This document shows positions 17,865 to 25,093 of a stretch of 64,000 bases of DNA, piece after piece. The stretch lies in assembly GCA_003481745.1 (NCBI GenBank), contig QULP01000002.1, positions 62,001 to 126,000 on the forward strand, given 5' to 3'. Under the pieces are notes generated by a model, which worked only from the letters and a program-made list of their open reading frames with translations, made no database searches and was not told the origin of the DNA. The position numbers were made by a program, and so were the translations under genes. Position 1 is the stretch's first letter. Each line of letters begins with the position of its first letter. Origin of the DNA: Firmicutes bacterium OM04-13BH. Its GTDB lineage: Bacteria; Bacillota; Clostridia; Lachnospirales; Lachnospiraceae.

Positions 17865-17954
17865 CGTGGGCATCTCCTTTCAAGGTAAGTGATAAATTTA
17901 TACTTTTATTATAACGGAAAAGAAGCAAAAAGAAAAGAAAGTTGAGGAAAGAAA

Positions 17955-18491
17955 ATGGTAACACACGAACAAATTGAAGAATTTATCTGTCAGTATCCGG
18001 TGTATCAGTATGCTTTTTTTAAACCTGAAGAGATTGAATTTTCTTATCGGGTGAGATGGATTTGTGAACAGGAATGTGAGCGTTATAATTCTACCTGGGC
18101 ATGCCCGCCGGCAGTCGGAAGTGTAGAAGAATGTAAACACAGATGTCTCAAGTATAAAGAATGTTTTTTGTTTTCTACGATTGCAGAAGTATCCGATGTA
18201 ATTAATTTTGAAGAAACACTTGCAACCAGAGCGGAACACGAAGAGGTAACAGCTGCAATTGAAGCATTTATAAAGTCACAGGGAAGCGAGTGTATGGCAT
18301 TGTCCACAGAATCCTGCGACATTTGTGATACTTGCGCATATCCAGACGGTCCGTGTCGCTTTCCGGAGAAAATGCATCCTTGTGTGGAAAGTCATGGAAT
18401 TATTGTAAGTGAGCTGGCTGAAAAGTTTGATATGGAATTTACGTTAAGTCCGAATCAGATTTTGTGGTTTGGGATTTTATTTCTTGCATAA
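17955..18491 (+). CDS. DUF2284 family Cys-rich predicted metal-binding protein
   Basis: A 178-residue cytoplasmic protein with many ordered Cys: WICEQECERYNSTWACPP, ECKHRCLKYKECF and ESCDICDTCAYPDGPCRFPEKMHPCVESHGI. This pattern defines DUF2284 and suggests an iron-sulfur or zinc site. The molecular role is not established. GAGG lies 7 bases before the ATG. It stands alone between the small - strand ORF and the yqfC operon. Confidence 0.85.
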   Translation: MVTHEQIEEFICQYPVYQYAFFKPEEIEFSYRVRWICEQECERYNSTWACPPAVGSVEECKHRCLKYKECFLFSTIAEVSDVINFEETLATRAEHEEVTAAIEAFIKSQGSECMALSTESCDICDTCAYPDGPCRFPEKMHPCVESHGIIVSELAEKFDMEFTLSPNQILWFGILFLA

Positions 18492-18556
18492 AAAATCCGC
18501 ATAAGAAATTGGTTTTTGCATATTTATATTAATAAGAAGTATGGGATAAACGGTTC

Positions 18557-18829
18557 ATGCGAAAAAAAAGCGTCCCACAGAAACTGGCAGACAAGATGCA
18601 GATTCCAAAAGACTTGGCTTATCAGGAGCCAGTGTTAACGATGATTGGACAAAGGGAACTTTGTGTTGAAAATTATAAGTGTATCCGATATTATACGGAT
18701 AGCTGTATTGTTTTGTTGACAAAGAATGGTAAATTGAAGTTAGAGGGAGACAGACTTTCCATTCAATCGTATGATAATGAAGAAATTAGAATTACCGGAA
18801 TAATTTTCAGATTAGAATTTATTGGCTAA
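18557..18829 (+). CDS. yqfC: Sporulation protein YqfC
   Basis: A 90-residue YabP/YqfC-family protein (MIGQRELCVENYKCIRYYTDSCIVLLTKNGKLKLEG, then ITGIIFRLEFIG). In B. subtilis yqfC and yqfD are expressed in the mother cell under sigma-E. A possible sigma-E-like pair (CATAAG about 18500-18505, CATATTT 18529-18535) lies upstream, which is only suggestive. It is followed after 32 bases by yqfD. Confidence 0.9.
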   Translation: MRKKSVPQKLADKMQIPKDLAYQEPVLTMIGQRELCVENYKCIRYYTDSCIVLLTKNGKLKLEGDRLSIQSYDNEEIRITGIIFRLEFIG

Positions 18830-18861
18830 AAAGAGTTAGATTGCTAAATGGGGAGGACCAG

Positions 18862-20091
18862 GTGATTTTAGGAAAAAATTTCTGGAAAGGATATCTCAGG
18901 ATTTGTTTTTGGGGACAAGAATCGGAACGATTTTTAAATTTGTGTGCACATCATAAGATTCAAATTTGTCAGATTGAAAAACACGAGGCGGTTTATTGGG
19001 GTTATGTATTGATTTCAGATTTTTATCGGATGGATGAAGTAAGAAGAAAAACAGGAACTAAAATTAAAATTAAAGGAAAATACGGAATACCTTTCTTTTT
19101 TTACAGAAATAAAAAAAGAAGGGTATTTTTTGTTGGATTTTTACTGGCACTGATAGCTGTATTTTTATTATCAGAAAGAGTATGGAATATTCATGTGGAG
19201 GGAAATGTTCATAATTCAACAGAATCGATTTTAAATTATCTTGAAACACAGGATGTATGGCATGGAATGAGAAGAGACCAGGTAGATTGTGGCTATATTG
19301 CAGGGAAGCTTAGAAAAGAATTTCCGGACATTACATGGGTATCAGCGAAATTGACAGGAACGAGACTCATGTTAGAAGTAAAAGAAAATGAAAGCTATCA
19401 AAAAGAAAAACAGTTACAAAAAAAAGAAATGCCCTGTGATTTACGTGCACAAAAAGATGGAATTATCTTATCTATGATTGTAAGAAAGGGAAAGGCAAAA
19501 AAGAAAATAGGAGAGAATTGTAGTAAGAATGAAATTTTAGTGTCGGGAAAAATTCCAATTATAAATGATAGTCAGGAAGTTATGGGATATCAAACGGTGC
19601 AGGCAGATGCAGATATCGAAATTCAATATAAAATGGAATATTATCAGGAGTTTTCGAGAACCTATCAAAAGATAATACCGAGTGGGGAAACAAGGCAGGG
19701 TTATATCATTCAGGCAGGAAATTATTATCTTGATACCAGTCGAAACTTAAAAAAGCAGGAATATAATCGGTTGCTGAAACTTCGACAGTTGAAGCTGACA
19801 GAAAATTTTAAGCTACCCGTGTTCTATGGAAAAAGTATAGATTATGCAATAGAGAAAAAAGAGAGGATTTATACGAAGAAAGAGGCAGAAAAAAAGGCAG
19901 AGCAGACAATTTTACGTGTGCTAGAAACTTTATCACAAAAAGGTATTCAAATATCTGAAAATCATGTTAGAATAGAGGTAAACAAGAACAGCTGTGTGAC
20001 AAAAGGAAGTTTGATTTTAATTGAAAAGGCGACTTGTCAGACACCGCTGAAGACAGAAAGGAATAACAGCATAGATGAGCAATATAATTGA
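18862..20091 (+). CDS. yqfD: Sporulation protein YqfD
   Basis: A 409-residue protein with a single membrane helix (about residues 90-110, FFVGFLLALIAVFLLSERVW) after a cytoplasmic N-terminal domain, then a large outside domain beginning NIHVEGNVHNSTESIL. It is the paired partner of YqfC in endospore formers. The GTG at 18862 is chosen because GGGAGG ends 5 bases upstream; the TTG at 18841 has no site. The 3' end overlaps phoH by 17 bases. Confidence 0.92.
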   Translation: MILGKNFWKGYLRICFWGQESERFLNLCAHHKIQICQIEKHEAVYWGYVLISDFYRMDEVRRKTGTKIKIKGKYGIPFFFYRNKKRRVFFVGFLLALIAVFLLSERVWNIHVEGNVHNSTESILNYLETQDVWHGMRRDQVDCGYIAGKLRKEFPDITWVSAKLTGTRLMLEVKENESYQKEKQLQKKEMPCDLRAQKDGIILSMIVRKGKAKKKIGENCSKNEILVSGKIPIINDSQEVMGYQTVQADADIEIQYKMEYYQEFSRTYQKIIPSGETRQGYIIQAGNYYLDTSRNLKKQEYNRLLKLRQLKLTENFKLPVFYGKSIDYAIEKKERIYTKKEAEKKAEQTILRVLETLSQKGIQISENHVRIEVNKNSCVTKGSLILIEKATCQTPLKTERNNSIDEQYN

Positions 20092-21085
20092 ATCTCGGAT
20101 GGATTTTCCGGCAGAACATGAAAAAAATGTGTTTGGACAATTCGACGAATATGTAAAAAAAATAGAGCGGGCATTAAATGTTACGATTATTTCAAGAGAT
20201 GGAAAATTAAAGATTTTAGGAAATGAAACTTCTGCAAATCAAGCACAGAGGGTGATTTCACAGTTGTTAATGCTTTCTAAGAGGGGAAATACGATTACAG
20301 AACAGAATGTAGATTATACGCTTTCTCTTACCTTTGAAGAAAAAGAGGGACAGATGGCAGAGATGGACAGAGATTTTATCTGCCACACTATCAATGGTCG
20401 TCCGATCAAGCCAAAAACACTGGGACAAAAGTCTTATGTAGATGAAATCCGTAAGAAAATGATAGTATTTGGTGTCGGACCTGCCGGAACCGGAAAAACC
20501 TATCTGGCAATTGCAATGGCAGTAACTGCATTTAAAAATGATGAAGTTGGAAAAATTATTTTAACTCGTCCGGCAATTGAAGCAGGTGAAAAACTGGGAT
20601 TTTTACCAGGGGATTTGCAAAGTAAAATTGATCCATATCTTCGTCCATTGTATGACGCACTGTATCAGATTATGGGACCGGAAAGTTTTGCAAAAAATAT
20701 GGAAAAAGGTCTGATTGAGGTGGCACCACTTGCATATATGCGAGGTCGAACCTTAGATAATGCCTTTATTATTCTCGATGAAGCACAAAATACAACACCG
20801 GCGCAGATGAAAATGTTTTTAACTCGTATTGGTTTTGGTTCAAAAGTAATTGTAACCGGAGATAAGACTCAGAAAGATTTACCGGCAGGGGTACGCTCTG
20901 GATTGGATATCGCAATGCAGGTATTGAAAAAGGTAGATGGAATTTCATTTTGCCAGTTGACTAATAAAGACGTGGTACGTCATCCGCTGGTACAAAAGAT
21001 TGTAGAAGCTTATGATGAGTATGAGAAAAAACAGAAACCTCAAAAAGAAACAAAAGAGATGAAAAGAAAGAGGGAGTGGAAATGA
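20075..21085 (+). CDS. phoH: PhoH family ATPase
   Basis: A 336-residue PhoH protein. An N-terminal KH-like segment (about 15-100) is followed by the P-loop ATPase with Walker A GPAGTGKTYLAIAMAV near residue 135, RPAIEAGEKLGFLPGDLQSKIDPYLRPLYDAL and Walker B FIILDEAQNTTPAQMKMFLTRIG. VTGDKTQKDLP is the sensor motif. It is probably RNA-linked, being next to ybeY as in many bacteria. It overlaps yqfD upstream and ybeY downstream (ATGA). Confidence 0.95.
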   Translation: MSNIIESRMDFPAEHEKNVFGQFDEYVKKIERALNVTIISRDGKLKILGNETSANQAQRVISQLLMLSKRGNTITEQNVDYTLSLTFEEKEGQMAEMDRDFICHTINGRPIKPKTLGQKSYVDEIRKKMIVFGVGPAGTGKTYLAIAMAVTAFKNDEVGKIILTRPAIEAGEKLGFLPGDLQSKIDPYLRPLYDALYQIMGPESFAKNMEKGLIEVAPLAYMRGRTLDNAFIILDEAQNTTPAQMKMFLTRIGFGSKVIVTGDKTQKDLPAGVRSGLDIAMQVLKKVDGISFCQLTNKDVVRHPLVQKIVEAYDEYEKKQKPQKETKEMKRKREWK

Positions 21086-21579
21086 CTTTAAATATTGATA
21101 AAGAATATTTGGGAGAACTGGGATTTGATTATGAAAAAATTGCAAAAGAAGTAGTGGAAGCAGCACTGGATTTTGAAAAATGCCCTTATGAAGCGGAAGT
21201 CAGTCTTGTACTTACGACGGATGAAGAAATACGAAAAACAAATGCTGAGTTTCGTAAAATTGACCGTGTGACAGATGTCCTTTCTTTTCCAATGCTTGAC
21301 TTTGATACTCCTGGAGATTTTTCCTTTTTGGAAGAAGAGGAAGATGCATTTCATCCGGATACCGGAGAATTGATTTTAGGAGATATTATGATTGCAGTCG
21401 GAAGAATGAGAGAACAGGCAGAAACTTATGGACATGGGGAAGTAAGAGAGTATGCTTTCTTAATTGCACACAGTATGCTGCATCTAATGGGATATGACCA
21501 TATGGAGCCAAATGAAGCGGCTGTTATGGAAAAGAAACAGGAAGAAATCTTAGAAGAACTTGGAATTCTCCGTAAATAA
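21082..21579 (+). CDS. ybeY: Endoribonuclease YbeY (16S rRNA maturation)
   Basis: A 165-residue UPF0054 zinc enzyme with the His signature HSMLHLMGYDHM near residue 135. It takes part in 16S rRNA 3'-end maturation and ribosome quality control. ATG at 21082 has AGGGAG 5 bases upstream and overlaps the phoH stop by 4 bases; the GTG at 21076 overlaps the ribosome site and is rejected. In B. subtilis dgkA, cdd and era follow; here the operon ends. Confidence 0.95.
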   Translation: MTLNIDKEYLGELGFDYEKIAKEVVEAALDFEKCPYEAEVSLVLTTDEEIRKTNAEFRKIDRVTDVLSFPMLDFDTPGDFSFLEEEEDAFHPDTGELILGDIMIAVGRMREQAETYGHGEVREYAFLIAHSMLHLMGYDHMEPNEAAVMEKKQEEILEELGILRK

Positions 21580-21598
21580 AAAGTTTTTGAATCAAAGA

Positions 21599-21628
21599 TT
21601 GAATAAATAAAAAAATAAAGTCGATACT
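21599..21628 (+). promoter_or_regulatory. Possible promoter of the BofC-like gene
   Basis: TTGAAT, 18-base spacer, GATACT. Transcription would begin near 21635, just before the nested leader hairpin. Confidence 0.4.
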
Positions 21629-21645
21629 AGTTTCATAAAAACAAT

Positions 21646-21704
21646 TTACGCTCGGAATCTGGTGGCATTTGATTTAACCAAATCAAGTAAGTCTTCGAGG
21701 GTAA
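21646..21704 (+). promoter_or_regulatory. Nested hairpin in the leader of the BofC-like gene
   Basis: The outer stem TTACGCTCG (21646-21654) pairs with CGAGGGTAA (21696-21704), 8 of 9 positions. The inner stem TTGATTT (21669-21675) pairs perfectly with AAATCAA (21680-21686). The strands between the stems are GAATCTGGTGGCAT and GTAAGTCTT. It ends 11 bases before the AAGGAG ribosome site. I could not match it to a known riboswitch. Confidence 0.5.
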
Positions 21705-21729
21705 TGAACAATAGTAAGGAGTGTCTTTT

Positions 21730-22206
21730 ATGAAAAAAATAATTTCTGGTATCGGCTTTTTTTTGTCTGCTCTTGTAATAGGAAATGGTATTGTTTCTTA
21801 TTGTGAAGTATCTGGCTTAAAAGAGAGGATACAGGATTTGGAGACAGAAAGTGACTGGATTGGAAAGCAGGTATCAGCTGTTCCATTTAACCAGAATAAA
21901 AAATATGTATTTGAATCTTATGATGAGAAGAGTGGAAGTGTAAAACAACAAGTATACCGGATTCACTCTTATGGAGAAAACCAGATTGTGCTTCAAAAAG
22001 AAGAACCGGACAATCAGGAGATTTTTTTGATAAAGGTAAAAGATGATTATCTTGCCGTATACAAAAAAGCAGACAGGCAGTTGTTTGAAACGACCAATAT
22101 TCCAATAGAGGCACTGCCTTCAGACGAACAGGTACAAGTGCTGGCAGGCAAGGAAGTAACAGGAACAGAAGCACTTTACAGTTTTTTGGAGAATTATTCT
22201 TCTTAA
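21730..22206 (+). CDS. BofC C-terminal-like exported or membrane-anchored protein
   Basis: A 158-residue protein with an N-terminal hydrophobic segment (about 5-25), a short helix (LKERIQDLETESDWIG) and a C-terminal domain. The pattern DDYLAVYKKADRQLFETTNIPIEALP ... GKEVTGTEALYSFLENYSS resembles the C-terminal half of BofC (bypass of forespore C), an intercompartmental sporulation checkpoint protein. The N-terminal BofC domain is not present. The family call rests on pattern recall and is moderate. ATG at 21730 has AAGGAG 8 bases upstream. Confidence 0.6.
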   Translation: MKKIISGIGFFLSALVIGNGIVSYCEVSGLKERIQDLETESDWIGKQVSAVPFNQNKKYVFESYDEKSGSVKQQVYRIHSYGENQIVLQKEEPDNQEIFLIKVKDDYLAVYKKADRQLFETTNIPIEALPSDEQVQVLAGKEVTGTEALYSFLENYSS

Positions 22207-22324
22207 ATCCTACTTTACGAAAGAAAAAAAATGTAGTAAGATAAAAAAACATGAAACAAAGCCAGAAATCCTTAGCTTTTAATATAGAAAAAGTATAAAA
22301 AGGCGATACAGGAGAGGAGAATAC

Positions 22325-23170
22325 ATGAAAGTACGAGACCGATTAAAAGAGAAAAAAAGAATCGTAGTAAAGATAGGCTCTTCATCATTGACGCATGAAG
22401 AAACCGGTCGTTTGAATTTGATGAAAATGGAAATTCTTGTAAGAGAGCTTGCAGATTTACATAATCAGGGAAAAGAAGTGATTGTGGTTTCTTCAGGAGC
22501 GATTGCAGTAGGAAGAAGTGCGATGGGAATTGACCATAAACCGAAGGAACTTGCGAAAAGACAGGCATGTGCAGCAATCGGACAGGCACGCCTGATGATG
22601 ATTTATCAAAAATTGTTTGCAGAATACAATCAGACAGCAGCACAGATTTTGATGACAAAATATACGATGATTAACCGTGCAACAAGAATTAATGCAAAAA
22701 ATACTTTCGATACTCTGCTTGAGATGGGCACAATTCCGATTGTAAACGAAAATGATACCATTTCTACAGATGAAATTGAATTTGGCGATAATGATACACT
22801 TTCTGCACTGGTTGCGGCGCTGACAGGGGCAGATATGTTAATTTTGCTATCCGATATTGATGGACTTTTTACGGATGATCCAAATCAGAATCCAAATGCA
22901 GAATTTATTGACCTGGTAGAAAAACTGGATTCTCATCTGGATGCCATGGCAAAAGATACCTCAAAGAGTTCTGTAGGAACTGGCGGAATGGCAACGAAAT
23001 TAAAGGCTGCACATATAGCAACTAGTGCAGGTGCTGATATGGTCATTGCAAATGGAAATGATTTCCATGTCATACATAAAATTATGCAGGGAAGAAATCA
23101 TGGAACTTTATTTTTAGCAGATAAGAAAGAAGAGTTTTATCTGGATGACATTATTGATAAATTGGGATAG
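22325..23170 (+). CDS. proB: Glutamate 5-kinase, short form without PUA domain
   Basis: A 281-residue amino-acid-kinase-fold enzyme that phosphorylates glutamate in the first step of proline synthesis. Motifs: RIVVKIGSSSLT (ATP), VVSSGAIAVGRSAMG, VNENDTISTDEIEFGDNDTLSALVAALTGAD (substrate) and GTGGMATKLKAAHIATSAGADMVIANG. E. coli ProB is 367 residues with a C-terminal PUA domain; this one ends after the kinase domain. GGAGAGGAG precedes the ATG. proA, the usual next gene, is not here. Confidence 0.95.
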   Translation: MKVRDRLKEKKRIVVKIGSSSLTHEETGRLNLMKMEILVRELADLHNQGKEVIVVSSGAIAVGRSAMGIDHKPKELAKRQACAAIGQARLMMIYQKLFAEYNQTAAQILMTKYTMINRATRINAKNTFDTLLEMGTIPIVNENDTISTDEIEFGDNDTLSALVAALTGADMLILLSDIDGLFTDDPNQNPNAEFIDLVEKLDSHLDAMAKDTSKSSVGTGGMATKLKAAHIATSAGADMVIANGNDFHVIHKIMQGRNHGTLFLADKKEEFYLDDIIDKLG

Positions 23171-23235
23171 AATGAAATAAATGTACTAACAGAAAAATTT
23201 GGAGAGTACAGATATAAAGAAGCGGAGGAATTTTC

Positions 23236-23460
23236 ATGAAACAGGAACAGATTGAGCGAATTAACGAGCTGGCAAGAAAATCAAAGACAACAGGTCTGAC
23301 ACCAGAAGAAAAAGAAGAACAAAAAAAATTACGTGCAGAATATATTGCATCTGTCCGTATGAATTTGAGAACCCAGTTAGATAACATTAACATTCAGGAA
23401 AAAGATGGAAGTATTGTCAATTTGGGTGAGAAGTATGGAAAAAAGAAAAAGACACATTAA
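23236..23460 (+). CDS. DUF896 (YnzC family) small protein
   Basis: A 74-residue UPF0291/DUF896 protein with the typical start MKQEQIERINELARKSKTTGLTPEEKEEQKKLR and YIASVRMNLRTQLDNI. It is a helical hairpin protein of unknown role; B. subtilis YnzC is SOS-linked and YneA-adjacent. GGAGG lies 7 bases before the ATG. A terminator follows. Confidence 0.92.
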   Translation: MKQEQIERINELARKSKTTGLTPEEKEEQKKLRAEYIASVRMNLRTQLDNINIQEKDGSIVNLGEKYGKKKKTH

Positions 23461-23483
23461 AAAATAAGCTAAGAAAGAAATAG

Positions 23484-23514
23484 AAAGGGTATCCGCTGTC
23501 GGGATGCTCTTTTT
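23484..23514 (+). terminator. Intrinsic terminator after the DUF896 gene
   Basis: AAAGGGTATCC pairs with GGATGCTCTTT (two wobbles) around a 7-base loop, followed by TTG and T-rich sequence. Confidence 0.7.
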
Positions 23515-23559
23515 GTTTCTTAATGAAAATTATAGAATGTGAAATAAAAACACTCTGTA

Positions 23560-23588
23560 TTGAAAAATAAAAAAGATTAGGATATAAT
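23560..23588 (+). promoter_or_regulatory. Predicted promoter of the miaB-mutS-mutL-miaA operon
   Basis: TTGAAA, 17-base spacer, perfect TATAAT, 39 bases before the miaB ATG. Confidence 0.7.
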
Positions 23589-23627
23589 AGAAAAATTGAT
23601 AACAGATAAATTAGAATGGAGAAATAC

Positions 23628-25088
23628 ATGTTAAAAAATAAAGAACTGGAAGAAATTTTAGAAAAGATTGACTTAAATGAAGCACCGCCGGCAGAAGAGC
23701 CGATGCGTCAGTATTATTTTATGAAGAAAGCGCAGATGCTTGTAAAACAAAAAAGCGAAGAACTGGGACGTCCTTTAACCTATCACGTAACGACTTTCGG
23801 GTGTCAGATGAATGCGCGCGACTCTGAAAAATTAGTGGGTATTTTAGATGAAGTGGGTTATACAGAAGTAGAAGATGAAAATGCGGATTTTGTTATCTAT
23901 AATACTTGTACGGTCCGTGAAAATGCGAATCAGAGAGTGTACGGTCGTTTGGGGTATCTTCACAGTATCAAAAAGAAGAAGCCGCACATGATGATTGCTC
24001 TTTGTGGCTGTATGATGCAGGAAGCACAGGTAGTAGAAAAATTAAAGAAGAGTTATTCTTTTGTTAATCTGATTTTTGGTACACATAATATTTATAAGTT
24101 TTCAGAATTGATTGTAACAGCGTTAGAATCGGACCGTATGGTCATTGATATCTGGAAAGATACTGATAAAATAGTAGAGGATTTGCCAAGTGAACGTAAG
24201 TATGCCTTTAAATCCGGTGTCAACATTATGTTTGGTTGTAATAATTTCTGTAGCTATTGTATTGTACCTTATGTAAGGGGAAGAGAAAGAAGCCGAAATC
24301 TAAAAGATATTGTCCGTGAAATTGAAAAGTTAGTAGAAGATGGAGTAAAAGAAGTCATGCTTCTTGGACAAAATGTCAATTCCTATGGAAAAAATTTAGA
24401 AGAGCCGGTTACCTTTGCACAGTTGTTAAAAGAAATCGAAAAAATCGAAGGCTTAGAGAGAATTCGTTTTATGACTTCTCATCCGAAGGATTTATCGGAT
24501 GAATTAATTGAAGTGATGAAAGACAGCAAGAAAATCTGCCGTCACCTGCATCTGCCGCTTCAGTCAGGAAGCAGCAGAATCTTAAAGATTATGAATCGTC
24601 ATTATGATAAGGAGCGTTATCTTACCTTAGTAAAGAAAATTAAAACGGCGATGCCGGATATTTCTCTGACGACAGATATTATTGTTGGATTTCCGGGTGA
24701 GACAGAAGAAGATTTTTTAGAGACAATGGATGTGGTAAAAAAAGTCCGCTTTGACAGTGCATTTACTTTTCTTTATTCTAAACGAACCGGAACACCGGCT
24801 GCTGTAATGGAAAATCAGATTTCAGAAGATGTGATGAAAGATCGTTTTGACCGCCTGTTAGAAGAAGTACAGACAATTGGAAGGGAAATGTCATCCAGAG
24901 ATACAGGAAGTGTACAGGAAGTACTGGTAGAAGAGGTGAATGAGCATGACCCTTCTTTAGTAACCGGAAGGATGTCTAATAATTTACTGGTACATTTTCC
25001 TGGAGATGCTTCATTAATTGGAAATATTGTTTCCGTTCACCTTGATGAATGTCGTGGATTTTATTATATGGGAACAAAGGTAGGCTAA
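23628..25088 (+). CDS. miaB: tRNA-2-methylthio-N6-dimethylallyladenosine synthase MiaB
   Basis: A 486-residue radical SAM methylthiotransferase acting on i6A37 of tRNA. An extra N-terminal helix (residues 1-45) precedes UPF0004 (TFGCQMNARDSEK ... NTCTVRENA ... CGCMMQ, three Cys for the auxiliary cluster). The radical SAM motif CNNFCSYCIVPYVRGRERS is near residue 205. A C-terminal TRAM domain (about 420-486) follows. ATG at 23628 has TGGAG 6 bases upstream; the in-frame ATG at 23616 overlaps that site. Its substrate is made by MiaA in the same operon. Confidence 0.95.
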   Translation: MLKNKELEEILEKIDLNEAPPAEEPMRQYYFMKKAQMLVKQKSEELGRPLTYHVTTFGCQMNARDSEKLVGILDEVGYTEVEDENADFVIYNTCTVRENANQRVYGRLGYLHSIKKKKPHMMIALCGCMMQEAQVVEKLKKSYSFVNLIFGTHNIYKFSELIVTALESDRMVIDIWKDTDKIVEDLPSERKYAFKSGVNIMFGCNNFCSYCIVPYVRGRERSRNLKDIVREIEKLVEDGVKEVMLLGQNVNSYGKNLEEPVTFAQLLKEIEKIEGLERIRFMTSHPKDLSDELIEVMKDSKKICRHLHLPLQSGSSRILKIMNRHYDKERYLTLVKKIKTAMPDISLTTDIIVGFPGETEEDFLETMDVVKKVRFDSAFTFLYSKRTGTPAAVMENQISEDVMKDRFDRLLEEVQTIGREMSSRDTGSVQEVLVEEVNEHDPSLVTGRMSNNLLVHFPGDASLIGNIVSVHLDECRGFYYMGTKVG

Positions 25089-25093
25089 AAGAA

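Noticed and set aside
21669-21686. 18-bp palindrome TTGATTT-N4-AAATCAA as a Rex site
   Set aside because: Only the outer TTG/CAA match Rex; the core differs, and it fits better as the inner stem of the leader hairpin.
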